Assembly: GCA_002690445.1 (NCBI GenBank)
Contig: NZER01000008.1
Span: 9,622-73,621 of the forward strand
Direction of reading: 5' to 3'
DNA from: Candidatus Pacearchaeota archaeon
Lineage (GTDB): Archaea; Nanoarchaeota; Nanoarchaeia; Pacearchaeales; GW2011-AR1
DNA length: 64,000 bases
This document shows positions 44,101 to 53,653 of the stretch, piece after piece; within the stretch, counting starts at the first letter, position 1, and each line of letters starts with the position of its first letter. The notes under the pieces were generated by a model. The model was not told the origin of the DNA. It saw nothing but the letters and a program-made list of their open reading frames with translations, and did not search any database. The translations under genes were made by a program, and so were the position numbers.

Positions 44101-47100
44101 TGGTAACGAGATATCCGACCAACTAGGCATCACACTTCCTGTTGTACCGGCTGAGGACGATTACGCCAATTTCAAGGTGTATGTCGTTCGCGAAACCCAA
44201 GGTTCTCGGAATGCTTATTTCCGATTATACTCACAACTCCCCGGCATGGCAGCCACGATTGACCTCACAAGCAGTACGTATTTTGAGGTTTACAATAACG
44301 AACCCTGGAATCTTTCCGTTCGTGTCAAACCAAAAGACTACCCTCTTGTAAGTCTTGTCAACACAGGGAGCACCCCGTCGAAATATGAAATAATCTTTAC
44401 AGGAATTAATCCCAAAAATGCGGATATGCGTGACACCTTTAGTGTGAAACAAACATTGCCAGCCACAGTCGGAAGGCATCTTATACGTAAACGAAAGCGA
44501 CTATTTGTTGGGGCTGATAAAGTATCAACCATAGGGTCGACCCGGTACCGAAGCGATATGCTTGTATCCTCCTTGAAATACTGGACCAAATATCTTACCA
44601 CAAATGATTTAGTGCATCACGCCATTGACTTTGAAAACATAGGAATTTCTGGCTCTGAGGAACCGCTCTCTCCGATAATGTCCTCCCCTTCGGCAGTTTC
44701 AGGAACCATTAACGAGAATATGCTAAATCGTAACACACTCGCATTAAACTGGAATTTTGGAAATGTTACGTCCTCTGATTCTGGTGGAAACTTTACGGTG
44801 CAAGATTTTAGTTCTGGCTCTACCACCGCTCGAACGTCTGAGGGCTGGGTAGGGCGCATTAGCGGATATCTCTATCCGGGATATGGGCACGGTTTCGTAT
44901 CCTCTTCTATTAATGTAATCGATAAAAAAGAAATCAACACATATAAGTTTATAGATCCAGAACAAGTTGTGTCTTCGGATATGATCCAGCTCTTCTCCAA
45001 TGAAGATGTATTATTTCCTAATTTGCGCCGTGAGGAGATAGTCCCCAATTTTGTTTATTCGCTTGAAAAAAGTCTCTATAATGCCATTTCTGACGAAATG
45101 CTAGATTTTATGGGAGGCGTGGTAGACTTTCACTCTTTAATTGGTGCTCCCGTAAATCGCTATCGTCACCGCTATAAGGAGATGGAAAAACTAAGAAACG
45201 CCTTCTTTAGGCGAGTAAGCGAAGTGGCAACAGTTGAAAAATATATGTCCTACTATAAATGGTTTGACGATGCCCTGACAGATATAATCTCCCAGTTGGT
45301 GCCGGCATCTTCGGAGTTCGTAGAGGATACCTTAAACATTGTAGAAAGTCATGTTCTCGAAAGGAACAAGTACCAATCGCGCCTTAATGTTATAGATGCC
45401 AACACTCAGGCACCTACCCCAGAAGCGGCAATATTTGGAATTGTGAAATCTCTCCAAGATGTAATTGAATGGGAGACATCGGTGCCCTTCTCCCCTCGCT
45501 CAACCACCACACACGTTCCTTATTGGAAATACAGAGCCGAGAGAGGTGCAGCTGAAATTACGTCAGGCGACACCACCATCGATACTCAACGAGATACCAT
45601 CCGGGATGTATTGACGTCTAACCCTCATTTTAGTGGCTCTAGACCACCCAAGGTCTCCACCCTCGCCGGCGTGCGCTATACCTATAATAAATTTCAACGC
45701 AACCATTACATAAAACTTTATGATATTAAGTCTAAACCCCCGTATACGACGGTCCAAAATCAAAATGTCCATGGAGGGGTAAATTTTGATCCCACCAAGA
45801 ATGTAAATTACACCTTAACGGCTCTTCGCCCTGCCGGTCCGATATACCATAGTGGGGGCGCATTTGTTCCGCAAAATGTACTACTGGGGCTTACGCGAGA
45901 TCTAGCTCAAATGCCAGATTTTAAAAAGGTATCAACTCCTAGGAATTTTATCAAGAAACAAAAGAGAGTTGTTAAAGTTCAACATGGGCGCGACTGGGAA
46001 AAGGGAGTGGGGTATAAAAACGTTAAGTCAACCATGGCATTTCCGTTTAATATCATGAGTTCGTCTGTTAAGTCGGGATACAACAAATTAGTTGTCCAGC
46101 AAACGAAATTAAATGTTGAGATCACCGATCTTCACAACGATACTTACTCGACCCCGTCGGAAATTCCAATGCAAGGACCCTTCCCAGAAAGCGTGGTGGG
46201 GGGACATCAGTCGCGACACGTGCCCATCAACACAGGGACCGACACCGAAACTACTCGACCGGAAGCCTGGAGAATCTTGTTGGGAACTTGTCGCGTAAAC
46301 CCCAGCGGGGCTATTGGCATGGTAGGCCCAGACTATCCCCCTCCTAGTTTAAAAGTTGTTGCCGGCGATACTCCCTATCCCCACAAGCCTTATAAGAAGG
46401 CATACTTGTATAGAGATATGGTTGCGAAGAGTCCTGTTAATATTAAAAATATTAAATCGAAGGACACAGTCCTTAACAAAACAGTACCAGGAAACTATGA
46501 ACAGCAATATCAAGTTATCCACACGTTTGGGGCGTATGACAATCCCCGACAATTCGTAGAAACACAACCCACATTGCCGCCACAAACAGCACAAGTTAAA
46601 CACACAACCAATATTCGTACGATTCTCGACATTCATCGAGCCGAGCAGAGCCACTTCAAGTTTATTGATGATTACAGCACCGCTTATCTAGATAGCACAG
46701 AAAACAAGACAGTTATCACCAACCAATTTGCTGCCCCTGGCGGCATAGAGGTGACTACCCGCGGCTATCAAGATTTTAAAGCAGCCTCATTTTCTCCCTA
46801 TAACTCCATCCCTTACCGCAACCTAACCGTTCAGAAGCCGTCTCAGGGACCATCGGGCACATTTTCTGAAGCCCCAGGCGGAACTCCGTCCCTCGCGCGC
46901 GTATTTGATATTCATGGCAAGGACTATGGATTATATTCTCACGCGGCACGCCACGCCGCTCGATTTGGACGCGACTCGCTCCATGTTAAAGATTTTGAGT
47001 CGGGCACCACATATGATGAGTTGCCGGCAATGTTTAAAATCAATAGAAATTTTAAAGAAAGACTGAAGATTTGCGACGAAAGGACCATAGCATACAACCA

Positions 47101-50100
47101 GAACATCGGAATTCGAAACAACCTTGCACTTCAATTTGGCTCCGGATCCACCACTTCACAAAAGGGCAAACTATATCTCGCAGGACCCTTTGTTAAAGAT
47201 AGTGTCAATGTAACAGGATCTACATTTACTGTAAGCGCGTGGATAAAAATGGTAGAGCCAAACACCACCAATTGGAAAACTATTGTTTCATTAGGCGATA
47301 ACGGCGGAAGCTCCAACATGGACATTGCCTTTAACTGGATGGTAGATGCCAGCAAGCGGCTAACACTCTGGTCACAGAATGCCAGCAACAAGGGAAAGTT
47401 TTACGGCTCGACAACAGTTACGTATGGCGCATGGCATCACGTGGCAGTAACATATGACGGAAGTGATGCTGGCAACACTCCCACTTTTTACATTGATGGT
47501 GTTGTCGACACTACCAACACCGATCAGGCTCCAGACGCTGCGATGACTTCGATCAATGATGTGGGAAGCGGAAATTCTTATATAGGCGGATCCAACAAAG
47601 GCAACAATGTAACACACATCCCGTTCAAGAACGACACCCTCGATGAAGTGGCTATTTATGATAAAGTCTTGACCGGTCCCGAAATCATCACGCTTTACTC
47701 CAATGGCGGCATATTAAATCTAACAGGCGCCATAGCTCCCCAAACAAGCGCCTTGGTTACGTGGATAAGATTTGGAGATGTTGCCGGCGATCCTCAAACG
47801 ACTTCTGCATTAACTGTGAGCGCTGGCACGGGCGGAACGTTTTACGATCAAATGGGGAACAATGATTATATAGTTAAAGGCAGCGGCGGCAACGCTACAC
47901 GACTATGGTTTACTTCTAACAGCTCCCCTAGTTCCTCGGTAAGTGTGTCCTATGTTTCGGGCACCGAAGAAACCCATTCATATTGTACCTCCCCACTCTA
48001 TGACAACCTCAACATCCAGCACCAGATCCCTCGTGCAGATCGACAGTATATGTGGATTGACCAAGCACTTATAGATGTGGGCAACATTAGATACGCTGGA
48101 TTCCAGAAGACGTTTGATTCAAGTTTACAGCCTTACAGAAGCACCTCCGCTGGACTTACCCCCTTCTTTGATTTCGTCACCGAATCTCAAGCGACCATAA
48201 ACACATTCGCACAGCCCACCAACAAACTAACCATTGTTATCGACGATCCGGTTTCTGCGTCGACCAACACTACAGGGTACCCCCCCGGGAAGAACACTAA
48301 CAAATATTTTAATCCTACTTTAATTGGCACTGTTAATCCTGCGGACAAGCCACTTTATTTAAATAATCTTCTTACTAGTCGGGGTGCCACATACGGATGG
48401 GGATGGAACAAGTTGCGCCAAAGCGATCACAAAATTTTAATGATGGAACAAAGACGCAATGAACTAACCATTACCACGGACAATGGACAAACCCTAAAGA
48501 CATTTAGACTCCCGCCTGTTTCGTTTAAGGGTCGTCGTGCAGTCGCCAATGTTGACACCCCTAATCCTTCGAGGGGCGCTTTAATGAATCACGTCAATGA
48601 TTCATTTACGGTCACCAACACCAATGAAAAGATTTTCTTTAACGAATTAGAGCTAAACAATTTGGCAGAGATAAACTTTAAAAAGATTTATTTACCTATT
48701 CAAGATGTTATAAATTATGGACACCAAGCAAACAACAAACTTAATTGGGTACTCTATACCCAGAACGTCTTCCCGTCGATGCGCAACGAAGGTGTATCAG
48801 GCACAGTAAGACGCTTAGGTTATGACAACGGATACTGGAGAAATGCCCAGTCGGACCGAGTCTCGCTGGGCAGTGACACTAAAAACTCTTTTGGCAGAGC
48901 CAGCACGGATGCTGCCAACCCAATCCTCGTGGGACAAAGCAGCTGGCTTCTCGATGCCCCGGTAAACTTTTTAACTAGAAATTCTATTATTACCGGTAGT
49001 GCGCTTTCTCACCTCCACACACCTGTATATCGATTCTATAATATGGAAAATACCGAGGCTGGAGAGCTACAAAACACCTATTTTGCTTACTTGACACTTA
49101 AGGGAATGTTCTCTGCCGGCGCATACATGAGACCTGCAGCACTTTATGCAAGAAAACACGCCCTTGGATCTCCGCGGTCGGTAGTCTCGCCCCAAGGACC
49201 CGCTATCCCAGAGCTTACGCGTGGCGGTATTGCGCTTACCGGCGCCTTTGATGGATCCGAACAAATTCCGATTCTCGGGGGCGAAGCAGTGTGGGAAGCC
49301 AACACCCAAGCTGGTATTGTTGAAAAACGAAACACCACATCCTCTTTTGTGGTATCCGCATCTAATCCTTGGTATAATGACTACGATTCTTTCAATGCCG
49401 ATCTGAAACTAATGGCAAGAGGATATTCAATTATTCCTGAATATAGAATGAGCGAGCACATAGAAGATTACTATAAATATGGAATTAATAATAAAACCAA
49501 ATTCGATACCTTTGATATCCCAGGAACCGAACTCAATAGTTCGCAGCCACAGTTTTATAAAGACTACTCCAACAGTGATTTCTTAGAAGGATTTTTGGGC
49601 ATTAAAAGACAAAGCCTTCTGAACGCCCAGGAAATAAGAATAGCGTGTTCTGCGAGCATTAAATATAATGCCTACAAGGGGTTTTACCCAGCCCAGCGCA
49701 CACTAGATCTAGTTACACAATTTGCCAAATCGCACAGGAAATCGTTTTCGGTTGAAGCCTCTTACTATAAAAGCAACGGATACCCGGCAGTTTTTGGGCA
49801 AAATGTGTGGTCGCAATTCGGCGGACTTATGAAGCCCATATTGGACCCCATGGTTTCGCCTGGAATTTTGTACAACTCTATTAAATCGGGAATGGCGGTT
49901 GATTATCCCATCGTAATTGATGGCACTAAGATCAACAGAGGGTATTATGGAGCCACAAGCGGATTGGATACATATGCTTTGGGAATTCGAAATATTAAAT
50001 CAAACCCACTAAGTAACGATGGTTATGGAGGCGGATCATTTTGGGATCGGCGCATTCCTTTTGAAGCAATCATAGAACCAAAAAAATACATTACCAACAT

Positions 50101-52327
50101 TGGCTTCATTGATAACGAAGCATCCCCCTCGATGAGTTTTGGCTGGAGCTTTGAAACATCAGGGAACACAGGGTGGTACGATGATAGCGGAAAAGATAAA
50201 GTAACAGCCTCAATGGGATCCCAGGGCGACAATGTTTATTCTTTAATGGCAAGAAACTTTTTCGGTGAAGTAGGAAACTTTTTCCTGAGAAATTCAGAAT
50301 TTACCAAACTAGAATCAAACACCGTAACAGACGATTTAAGATTTACAAGAGATGAAGTCTATATGGCACGAGTCAAGCTAAGACGCTCACACAACGGGAA
50401 GAGAATTTACAGTTATGATGTGGACTCGTTTGGCAGAAGTGGTAGTAACAAGTCTTACTTCTCGCGCCTAGGCGGTCGCGGCGCAATTCCTGGCGGACAA
50501 CGACAAGACACATTTTACCCACTTCCGCAAGATCCTCGCCAATATTCCGAATTCAAGGAGACCTTCACACTTTACAGTCGCCCGACCGCATTTGGTCCTC
50601 CGTGCGCCGGTCGTCCCACCGGCTCCGGCGCGAGTTCTACAGACGCCAAGACCAACTTGTCGGGAGCATTCCGGTATGCTTTGGATAGTTTTGAGGGATA
50701 TAATCCTGCCTTTACTCCTCCCTATACCAATGGTGAAGCGTGGGTTGACTTAATTTTTAGACCGAGTGCTAGTTCGACTTACGATCTAGAAAGAATATTA
50801 TCCGAAGTTAAGACCGTTGCATGGAGATTTGATCCTGGTTGGTCTATTCCTGGTGCTAGCGCTCCTAGCGCCTCGATGCCTGCTTTGATTCCGATTCAAA
50901 GAGCTGCCGATGTAGGCTCAAGTGACCCAACTCCCAATGGAGATAAAACTATACCCTCTATTTACGATGGCAAGAGAATTAATGTGAACTCGATGCAATT
51001 GTCAGCAAGTGTTAATTTGTTTGGTGTAGAGAGAATATTAGAACAAAATGTCGATAAATTTGGAAGACAAGGCTCGACAAAGAATGTTTCCGTAGGTAAA
51101 AAGTGGATTATTCAACCTAAATTCGAAACCCCGATGCTTAATTTTTCGGCTGGCGGAGTCCATCCAATTTCCAACGCAAAGGGCACCCTGACACTTCCCA
51201 CCAAATTTTCTGAATCTGTACCAAGGGGGATATGGCACCAATTCGGAGTGATACCTGACGATCCCGCCACCGGTATCTTTATGGAAATTGAAGACATTCC
51301 AAGCCAATGGCTCAAGAACCACTACTCAGTCCTCAATGAGCCAAGTGCCTATAACAATTACAGTTCGGGATCGCTATCGAAGACTGTTGGTCTTGATAAG
51401 CGAACGAAATCCTTAGCTTCCCTGTGTGGTTTTGATAAAAGGAACTCATCCCAGAGACTTGGGGAAATTAAAGAGAAAACAGTCATACGAGAGGGAGTGG
51501 TGGCAATACCCTACATATTAGAAGAAATTCCGATTACAAGCCAAGATTGCTCCGAGTACAAACAAATGCGCAAGAAGTTTATTTCTATTCCCAAGCGTCG
51601 TTTTAAAGCCGCACTCAAAGAAGAAGAAGGTAGCGCTCAAGGAGATTCTTTAAACGTTGCCGGCGCATCGATAAGGAAATTAAAACAAGCGATGGAACGC
51701 TATGTTTTTCCACCACAATTTGATTTTTTGAAAAACACAAAGATCGACCCAGTTGCTATGTATGTGTTTGAGTTTGAATATGAACTTGACCGCGACGACC
51801 TTTCATACATTTGGCAAAATCTGGCGCCTCGAAACTATAAGAAGGTAACTTTTCAAAGTCAGTTTGTTGCTCATAATTTAGGCGATAATGAACTAATTAA
51901 TGAAGAAGTGCTGACAAACAGAAATTTGCGCTGGATGGTGTTTAAGGTGAAACAGAGAGCGCTTACTGATTATTATGATCTTATACCCGATCAAATCGGA
52001 GCTTCAACGCGACAAATTGTCGATAAGAATCCGAAACCGAAAGAATATACTTTTGGATATAACTGGCCTTATGATTACTTATCTTTTGTAGAACTAATCA
52101 AGATGGATGTGGAAATTTTACTTAAAGAAGACCCAAACAAGCCGGCTAAACCCAAGCGTAGTGGCAAAAAGACCACCGGCAAGAATAAGAAGAGAAGAAA
52201 GCCGGGTACCACACTCCGACAGGGTGAGGTAACTGTCACACCCAAGGCTTCAGGACGAGGCAAGACGAGCCGCAATGCCGCCGGCAAGTCTGAAAAACTC
52301 CGCAGCGCGCTAGATTTATTAAAGTAG
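41105..52327 (+). CDS. Giant LamG-containing virion protein (3740 residues)
   Basis: One frame of 3740 residues. About 200-330 and 590-650 form one LamG/concanavalin fold (FDDGVTVEFWMQTG, WNHYAVR, SLDEVRYWKI), interrupted by a second LamG module at about 347-585 (GWWKLNSD, WYHIVVTYD, FAIWDKSLT). A third LamG module occupies about 2006-2220 (FTVSAWIK, WHHVAVTYD). KSKGTEQAIRNVLRCF near 877-892 is a motif of tail gp7-like proteins, and the position after gp6 suits a wedge gp7 or fibre role. The last 90 residues are very basic and probably disordered. LamG folds bind carbohydrates or proteins, so this may recognise host surface glycans. Confidence 0.7.
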   Translation: MSIKKLFNASSKNTNYLSDTNQKDAFEEIESSRNLEAIVTDQDRYIPQINYSEPANFAKFGSARLYYKSAMNRILEYYPYDGSDAEINQFFNDNLDIENHLLNTRYPRANGYITFAPDTYAISSIKEGYGIPTTNEYIDLKGGPGTGSATSLALKELAPNPYSDSYKGSNIYDSNIYQTAGLPSTYGKGTRTSNLRANFDDGVTVEFWMQTGSLTNVVPKTSKQVIFDWWNNELSSSDAYSRMTIELTTSRGSGGTGKNQKGRPFVLTVQSGSSTNKNIINIGTASLHSSMGSWNHYAVRLLNTGSVLGAQLYVNGQRTDTHAWNKYSLSSSFRTPTGSWAYSSPANLKGWWKLNSDLGSGGTVIDSSGNGLTGSFDDADISRPAWSGGTTPTKYIQSSGSLTFDGDSSSPSTGVYIGGGPMWNSRIGAISTADMTFAAWVYKTGDGGDSNKGRILQFGSDNPGQIRMYTNTSHQVVFRADWSTGNGVWRTTEAITLSTWYHIVVTYDAALAINNPIIYINGIAYATTETSTPNGTYSGITGGPCIVGNKPSGDGTWEGNLADFAIWDKSLTAAEIHAIYNASKYTQAHTKITSLNPKNARARIGALTVSPSSSNPARSQNELAGAGKLSGSLDEVRYWKIARNGKEIGQNWFTQVRGGANSDISNATLGVYYKFNEGITGKTGTDRIVLDYAGRVTNGFWTGYTANSRNTGSAMVLAGAAPKEYKDPVVRANNPRVVNLASQLKHTGSSHDYNNNATLLSLVPGWILDEESENENSDLKYIAHIMGAYFDKLYLQITELPKLRQLNYPSSSYKPLPFARHLPQSLGLYSPDLFVDATVLERFTNRDRDSLFESDLHNAKNLIYINLYNNLTNIFKSKGTEQAIRNVLRCFNIDDKVLRLSINSNNEEFVLRDNFQQQLLRDSCINFNQQGNTQAVVYQRTPSATPQIKYGSINGERLQELHGFTCEANVIFPYYDALTTKLNRTKEYNQCSIFGSVTVGNEISDQLGITLPVVPAEDDYANFKVYVVRETQGSRNAYFRLYSQLPGMAATIDLTSSTYFEVYNNEPWNLSVRVKPKDYPLVSLVNTGSTPSKYEIIFTGINPKNADMRDTFSVKQTLPATVGRHLIRKRKRLFVGADKVSTIGSTRYRSDMLVSSLKYWTKYLTTNDLVHHAIDFENIGISGSEEPLSPIMSSPSAVSGTINENMLNRNTLALNWNFGNVTSSDSGGNFTVQDFSSGSTTARTSEGWVGRISGYLYPGYGHGFVSSSINVIDKKEINTYKFIDPEQVVSSDMIQLFSNEDVLFPNLRREEIVPNFVYSLEKSLYNAISDEMLDFMGGVVDFHSLIGAPVNRYRHRYKEMEKLRNAFFRRVSEVATVEKYMSYYKWFDDALTDIISQLVPASSEFVEDTLNIVESHVLERNKYQSRLNVIDANTQAPTPEAAIFGIVKSLQDVIEWETSVPFSPRSTTTHVPYWKYRAERGAAEITSGDTTIDTQRDTIRDVLTSNPHFSGSRPPKVSTLAGVRYTYNKFQRNHYIKLYDIKSKPPYTTVQNQNVHGGVNFDPTKNVNYTLTALRPAGPIYHSGGAFVPQNVLLGLTRDLAQMPDFKKVSTPRNFIKKQKRVVKVQHGRDWEKGVGYKNVKSTMAFPFNIMSSSVKSGYNKLVVQQTKLNVEITDLHNDTYSTPSEIPMQGPFPESVVGGHQSRHVPINTGTDTETTRPEAWRILLGTCRVNPSGAIGMVGPDYPPPSLKVVAGDTPYPHKPYKKAYLYRDMVAKSPVNIKNIKSKDTVLNKTVPGNYEQQYQVIHTFGAYDNPRQFVETQPTLPPQTAQVKHTTNIRTILDIHRAEQSHFKFIDDYSTAYLDSTENKTVITNQFAAPGGIEVTTRGYQDFKAASFSPYNSIPYRNLTVQKPSQGPSGTFSEAPGGTPSLARVFDIHGKDYGLYSHAARHAARFGRDSLHVKDFESGTTYDELPAMFKINRNFKERLKICDERTIAYNQNIGIRNNLALQFGSGSTTSQKGKLYLAGPFVKDSVNVTGSTFTVSAWIKMVEPNTTNWKTIVSLGDNGGSSNMDIAFNWMVDASKRLTLWSQNASNKGKFYGSTTVTYGAWHHVAVTYDGSDAGNTPTFYIDGVVDTTNTDQAPDAAMTSINDVGSGNSYIGGSNKGNNVTHIPFKNDTLDEVAIYDKVLTGPEIITLYSNGGILNLTGAIAPQTSALVTWIRFGDVAGDPQTTSALTVSAGTGGTFYDQMGNNDYIVKGSGGNATRLWFTSNSSPSSSVSVSYVSGTEETHSYCTSPLYDNLNIQHQIPRADRQYMWIDQALIDVGNIRYAGFQKTFDSSLQPYRSTSAGLTPFFDFVTESQATINTFAQPTNKLTIVIDDPVSASTNTTGYPPGKNTNKYFNPTLIGTVNPADKPLYLNNLLTSRGATYGWGWNKLRQSDHKILMMEQRRNELTITTDNGQTLKTFRLPPVSFKGRRAVANVDTPNPSRGALMNHVNDSFTVTNTNEKIFFNELELNNLAEINFKKIYLPIQDVINYGHQANNKLNWVLYTQNVFPSMRNEGVSGTVRRLGYDNGYWRNAQSDRVSLGSDTKNSFGRASTDAANPILVGQSSWLLDAPVNFLTRNSIITGSALSHLHTPVYRFYNMENTEAGELQNTYFAYLTLKGMFSAGAYMRPAALYARKHALGSPRSVVSPQGPAIPELTRGGIALTGAFDGSEQIPILGGEAVWEANTQAGIVEKRNTTSSFVVSASNPWYNDYDSFNADLKLMARGYSIIPEYRMSEHIEDYYKYGINNKTKFDTFDIPGTELNSSQPQFYKDYSNSDFLEGFLGIKRQSLLNAQEIRIACSASIKYNAYKGFYPAQRTLDLVTQFAKSHRKSFSVEASYYKSNGYPAVFGQNVWSQFGGLMKPILDPMVSPGILYNSIKSGMAVDYPIVIDGTKINRGYYGATSGLDTYALGIRNIKSNPLSNDGYGGGSFWDRRIPFEAIIEPKKYITNIGFIDNEASPSMSFGWSFETSGNTGWYDDSGKDKVTASMGSQGDNVYSLMARNFFGEVGNFFLRNSEFTKLESNTVTDDLRFTRDEVYMARVKLRRSHNGKRIYSYDVDSFGRSGSNKSYFSRLGGRGAIPGGQRQDTFYPLPQDPRQYSEFKETFTLYSRPTAFGPPCAGRPTGSGASSTDAKTNLSGAFRYALDSFEGYNPAFTPPYTNGEAWVDLIFRPSASSTYDLERILSEVKTVAWRFDPGWSIPGASAPSASMPALIPIQRAADVGSSDPTPNGDKTIPSIYDGKRINVNSMQLSASVNLFGVERILEQNVDKFGRQGSTKNVSVGKKWIIQPKFETPMLNFSAGGVHPISNAKGTLTLPTKFSESVPRGIWHQFGVIPDDPATGIFMEIEDIPSQWLKNHYSVLNEPSAYNNYSSGSLSKTVGLDKRTKSLASLCGFDKRNSSQRLGEIKEKTVIREGVVAIPYILEEIPITSQDCSEYKQMRKKFISIPKRRFKAALKEEEGSAQGDSLNVAGASIRKLKQAMERYVFPPQFDFLKNTKIDPVAMYVFEFEYELDRDDLSYIWQNLAPRNYKKVTFQSQFVAHNLGDNELINEEVLTNRNLRWMVFKVKQRALTDYYDLIPDQIGASTRQIVDKNPKPKEYTFGYNWPYDYLSFVELIKMDVEILLKEDPNKPAKPKRSGKKTTGKNKKRRKPGTTLRQGEVTVTPKASGRGKTSRNAAGKSEKLRSALDLLK
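42104..42880 (+). other. LamG module inserted within another LamG domain
   Basis: Codons for residues about 334-592 of the giant protein encode a complete LamG fold placed between the two halves of the first one. Its edges are approximate: the first half stops after YVNGQRTDT and its last strands resume at NARARIGAL. Confidence 0.5.
47117..47760 (+). other. Third LamG module in the giant protein
   Basis: Codons for residues about 2006-2220 encode FTVSAWIK, WHHVAVTYD and LDEVAIYDKVL, a full LamG_3-type fold close in sequence to the module at 42104-42880. The flanking protein before (DERTIAYNQNIGIR) and after (YDNLNIQHQIPRADRQY) appears to continue one domain. Confidence 0.5.
52315..52324 (+). 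promoter_or_regulatory. Candidate late leader element
   Basis: TTTATTAAAG, 28 bp before the ATG at 52343, overlapping the last codons (Leu-Leu-Lys) of the giant gene. Confidence 0.2.
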
Positions 52328-52342
52328 GAAGGGAGATATCAG

Positions 52343-53653
52343 ATGGCAAAATTTCTTGACAAAAAAGAACAAGCAATTGATTTCCAACTCACACCATATG
52401 GCAAATATAAGTTGTCAGTGGGAAAGTTCAAGCCCGCCTACTACTCGTTTTTTGATACCAACGTTTTATACGATAGTCAATACGCCGGCTTTAAAGAAAC
52501 CCAAAACAACACCCACAAAAGAATCAAAACCGATACGTCGTATCTGGAAGGGATATTGTCTTTCGAGGAATTAGAAAATTCAGTTCCTCCTACTAACCTG
52601 GCAAGAACCCAAGTCGGAATCTCAGAGGATTTGTTCATTGAGGGGATACTTGCTATAGATGATCTGATCGGGGACGTACCACAAGATAAGGTGGACACCA
52701 GTTCCAAAGATCTGACAACACTCCTGTACGGCGTAGCCGCCACGTGGATCGAGAGCACAACTCGTACGTCGATGTTTGATTTGGACATTGCCCCCGAACA
52801 ACATATCCCAAGAGCAGAGCAGCTTCAATTTGATGCAGCAATTGGAGACGCGCATTTTGACGGAAAAAACACACAAACTGCCCCAGCATGGAAGGTAATA
52901 ACATGCCAAGGAGAGATAACTAAATCCAGAGTAAAAGACTCCACAAGATATGCTCCGGCAGTAAGCGGCAGCGCCGAATCCCTTGAAGGACAGGCAAATG
53001 ATAAGGAATTCAATATTCCCCAAGTTGATGTAACGCTCTATTATACTAAAACTATTGATAAGCCAGAGTCTCAATTGTTTGCTGATGGAGTTTCCCAAGC
53101 TATAAACCAGACTCCCGTCTTTAAGGATGGAAACGTAATAAGGCTCGTAAAAAACGATTTAGTTGTTTATGCCGATGAAGTAAACACAGAGATCCTAAAC
53201 GAAAACTTTGATATCGAAGTGTTTGAAGTCTCAGAACAAAAATGCGGCGCCGACGCCGACTGCGCCGGATTTTCGAAATGCAGAAGCGGTGTGTGCACAG
53301 GCACCACCGAACTTAATAGAAAATATTTTGAATCAATAGAGCCCCAAATTGTTGATGGTCTGATGAAATATGAAAACCCTCGGTCAAAAACAACTACAGA
53401 ACTTACAGAAAATGCTGTAGAATATTACTTTGATGTTCGAACAGATTCTCAAATCGATCCAAAGATTGGTTGCCGATGTGCCAATACGTTTAACAAAAGC
53501 TCTTATTATATTGATATTGATTTTGAATGCGAGGACGATGAGGAAACTTTGGAATATTATGATATTTATGGAAGTGTAACAGTGCCAGATATTTGCTATC
53601 CCGAAGAAGAGGATACCACCACCACCGAAGAATGTGAATTAGAGGAGAAATAA
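52343..53653 (+). CDS. Virion protein with a small disulfide-rich motif
   Basis: 436 residues. The start KFLDKKEQAIDFQLTPYGKYKLS is shared by structural proteins of large marine phages. Residues 301-318 (CGADADCAGFSKCRSGVC) space four cysteines 6, 6 and 5 apart, like small disulfide knots. The C-terminus is acidic and also cysteine-containing. Proposed tail or baseplate component; function otherwise unknown. Confidence 0.6.
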   Translation: MAKFLDKKEQAIDFQLTPYGKYKLSVGKFKPAYYSFFDTNVLYDSQYAGFKETQNNTHKRIKTDTSYLEGILSFEELENSVPPTNLARTQVGISEDLFIEGILAIDDLIGDVPQDKVDTSSKDLTTLLYGVAATWIESTTRTSMFDLDIAPEQHIPRAEQLQFDAAIGDAHFDGKNTQTAPAWKVITCQGEITKSRVKDSTRYAPAVSGSAESLEGQANDKEFNIPQVDVTLYYTKTIDKPESQLFADGVSQAINQTPVFKDGNVIRLVKNDLVVYADEVNTEILNENFDIEVFEVSEQKCGADADCAGFSKCRSGVCTGTTELNRKYFESIEPQIVDGLMKYENPRSKTTTELTENAVEYYFDVRTDSQIDPKIGCRCANTFNKSSYYIDIDFECEDDEETLEYYDIYGSVTVPDICYPEEEDTTTTEECELEEK

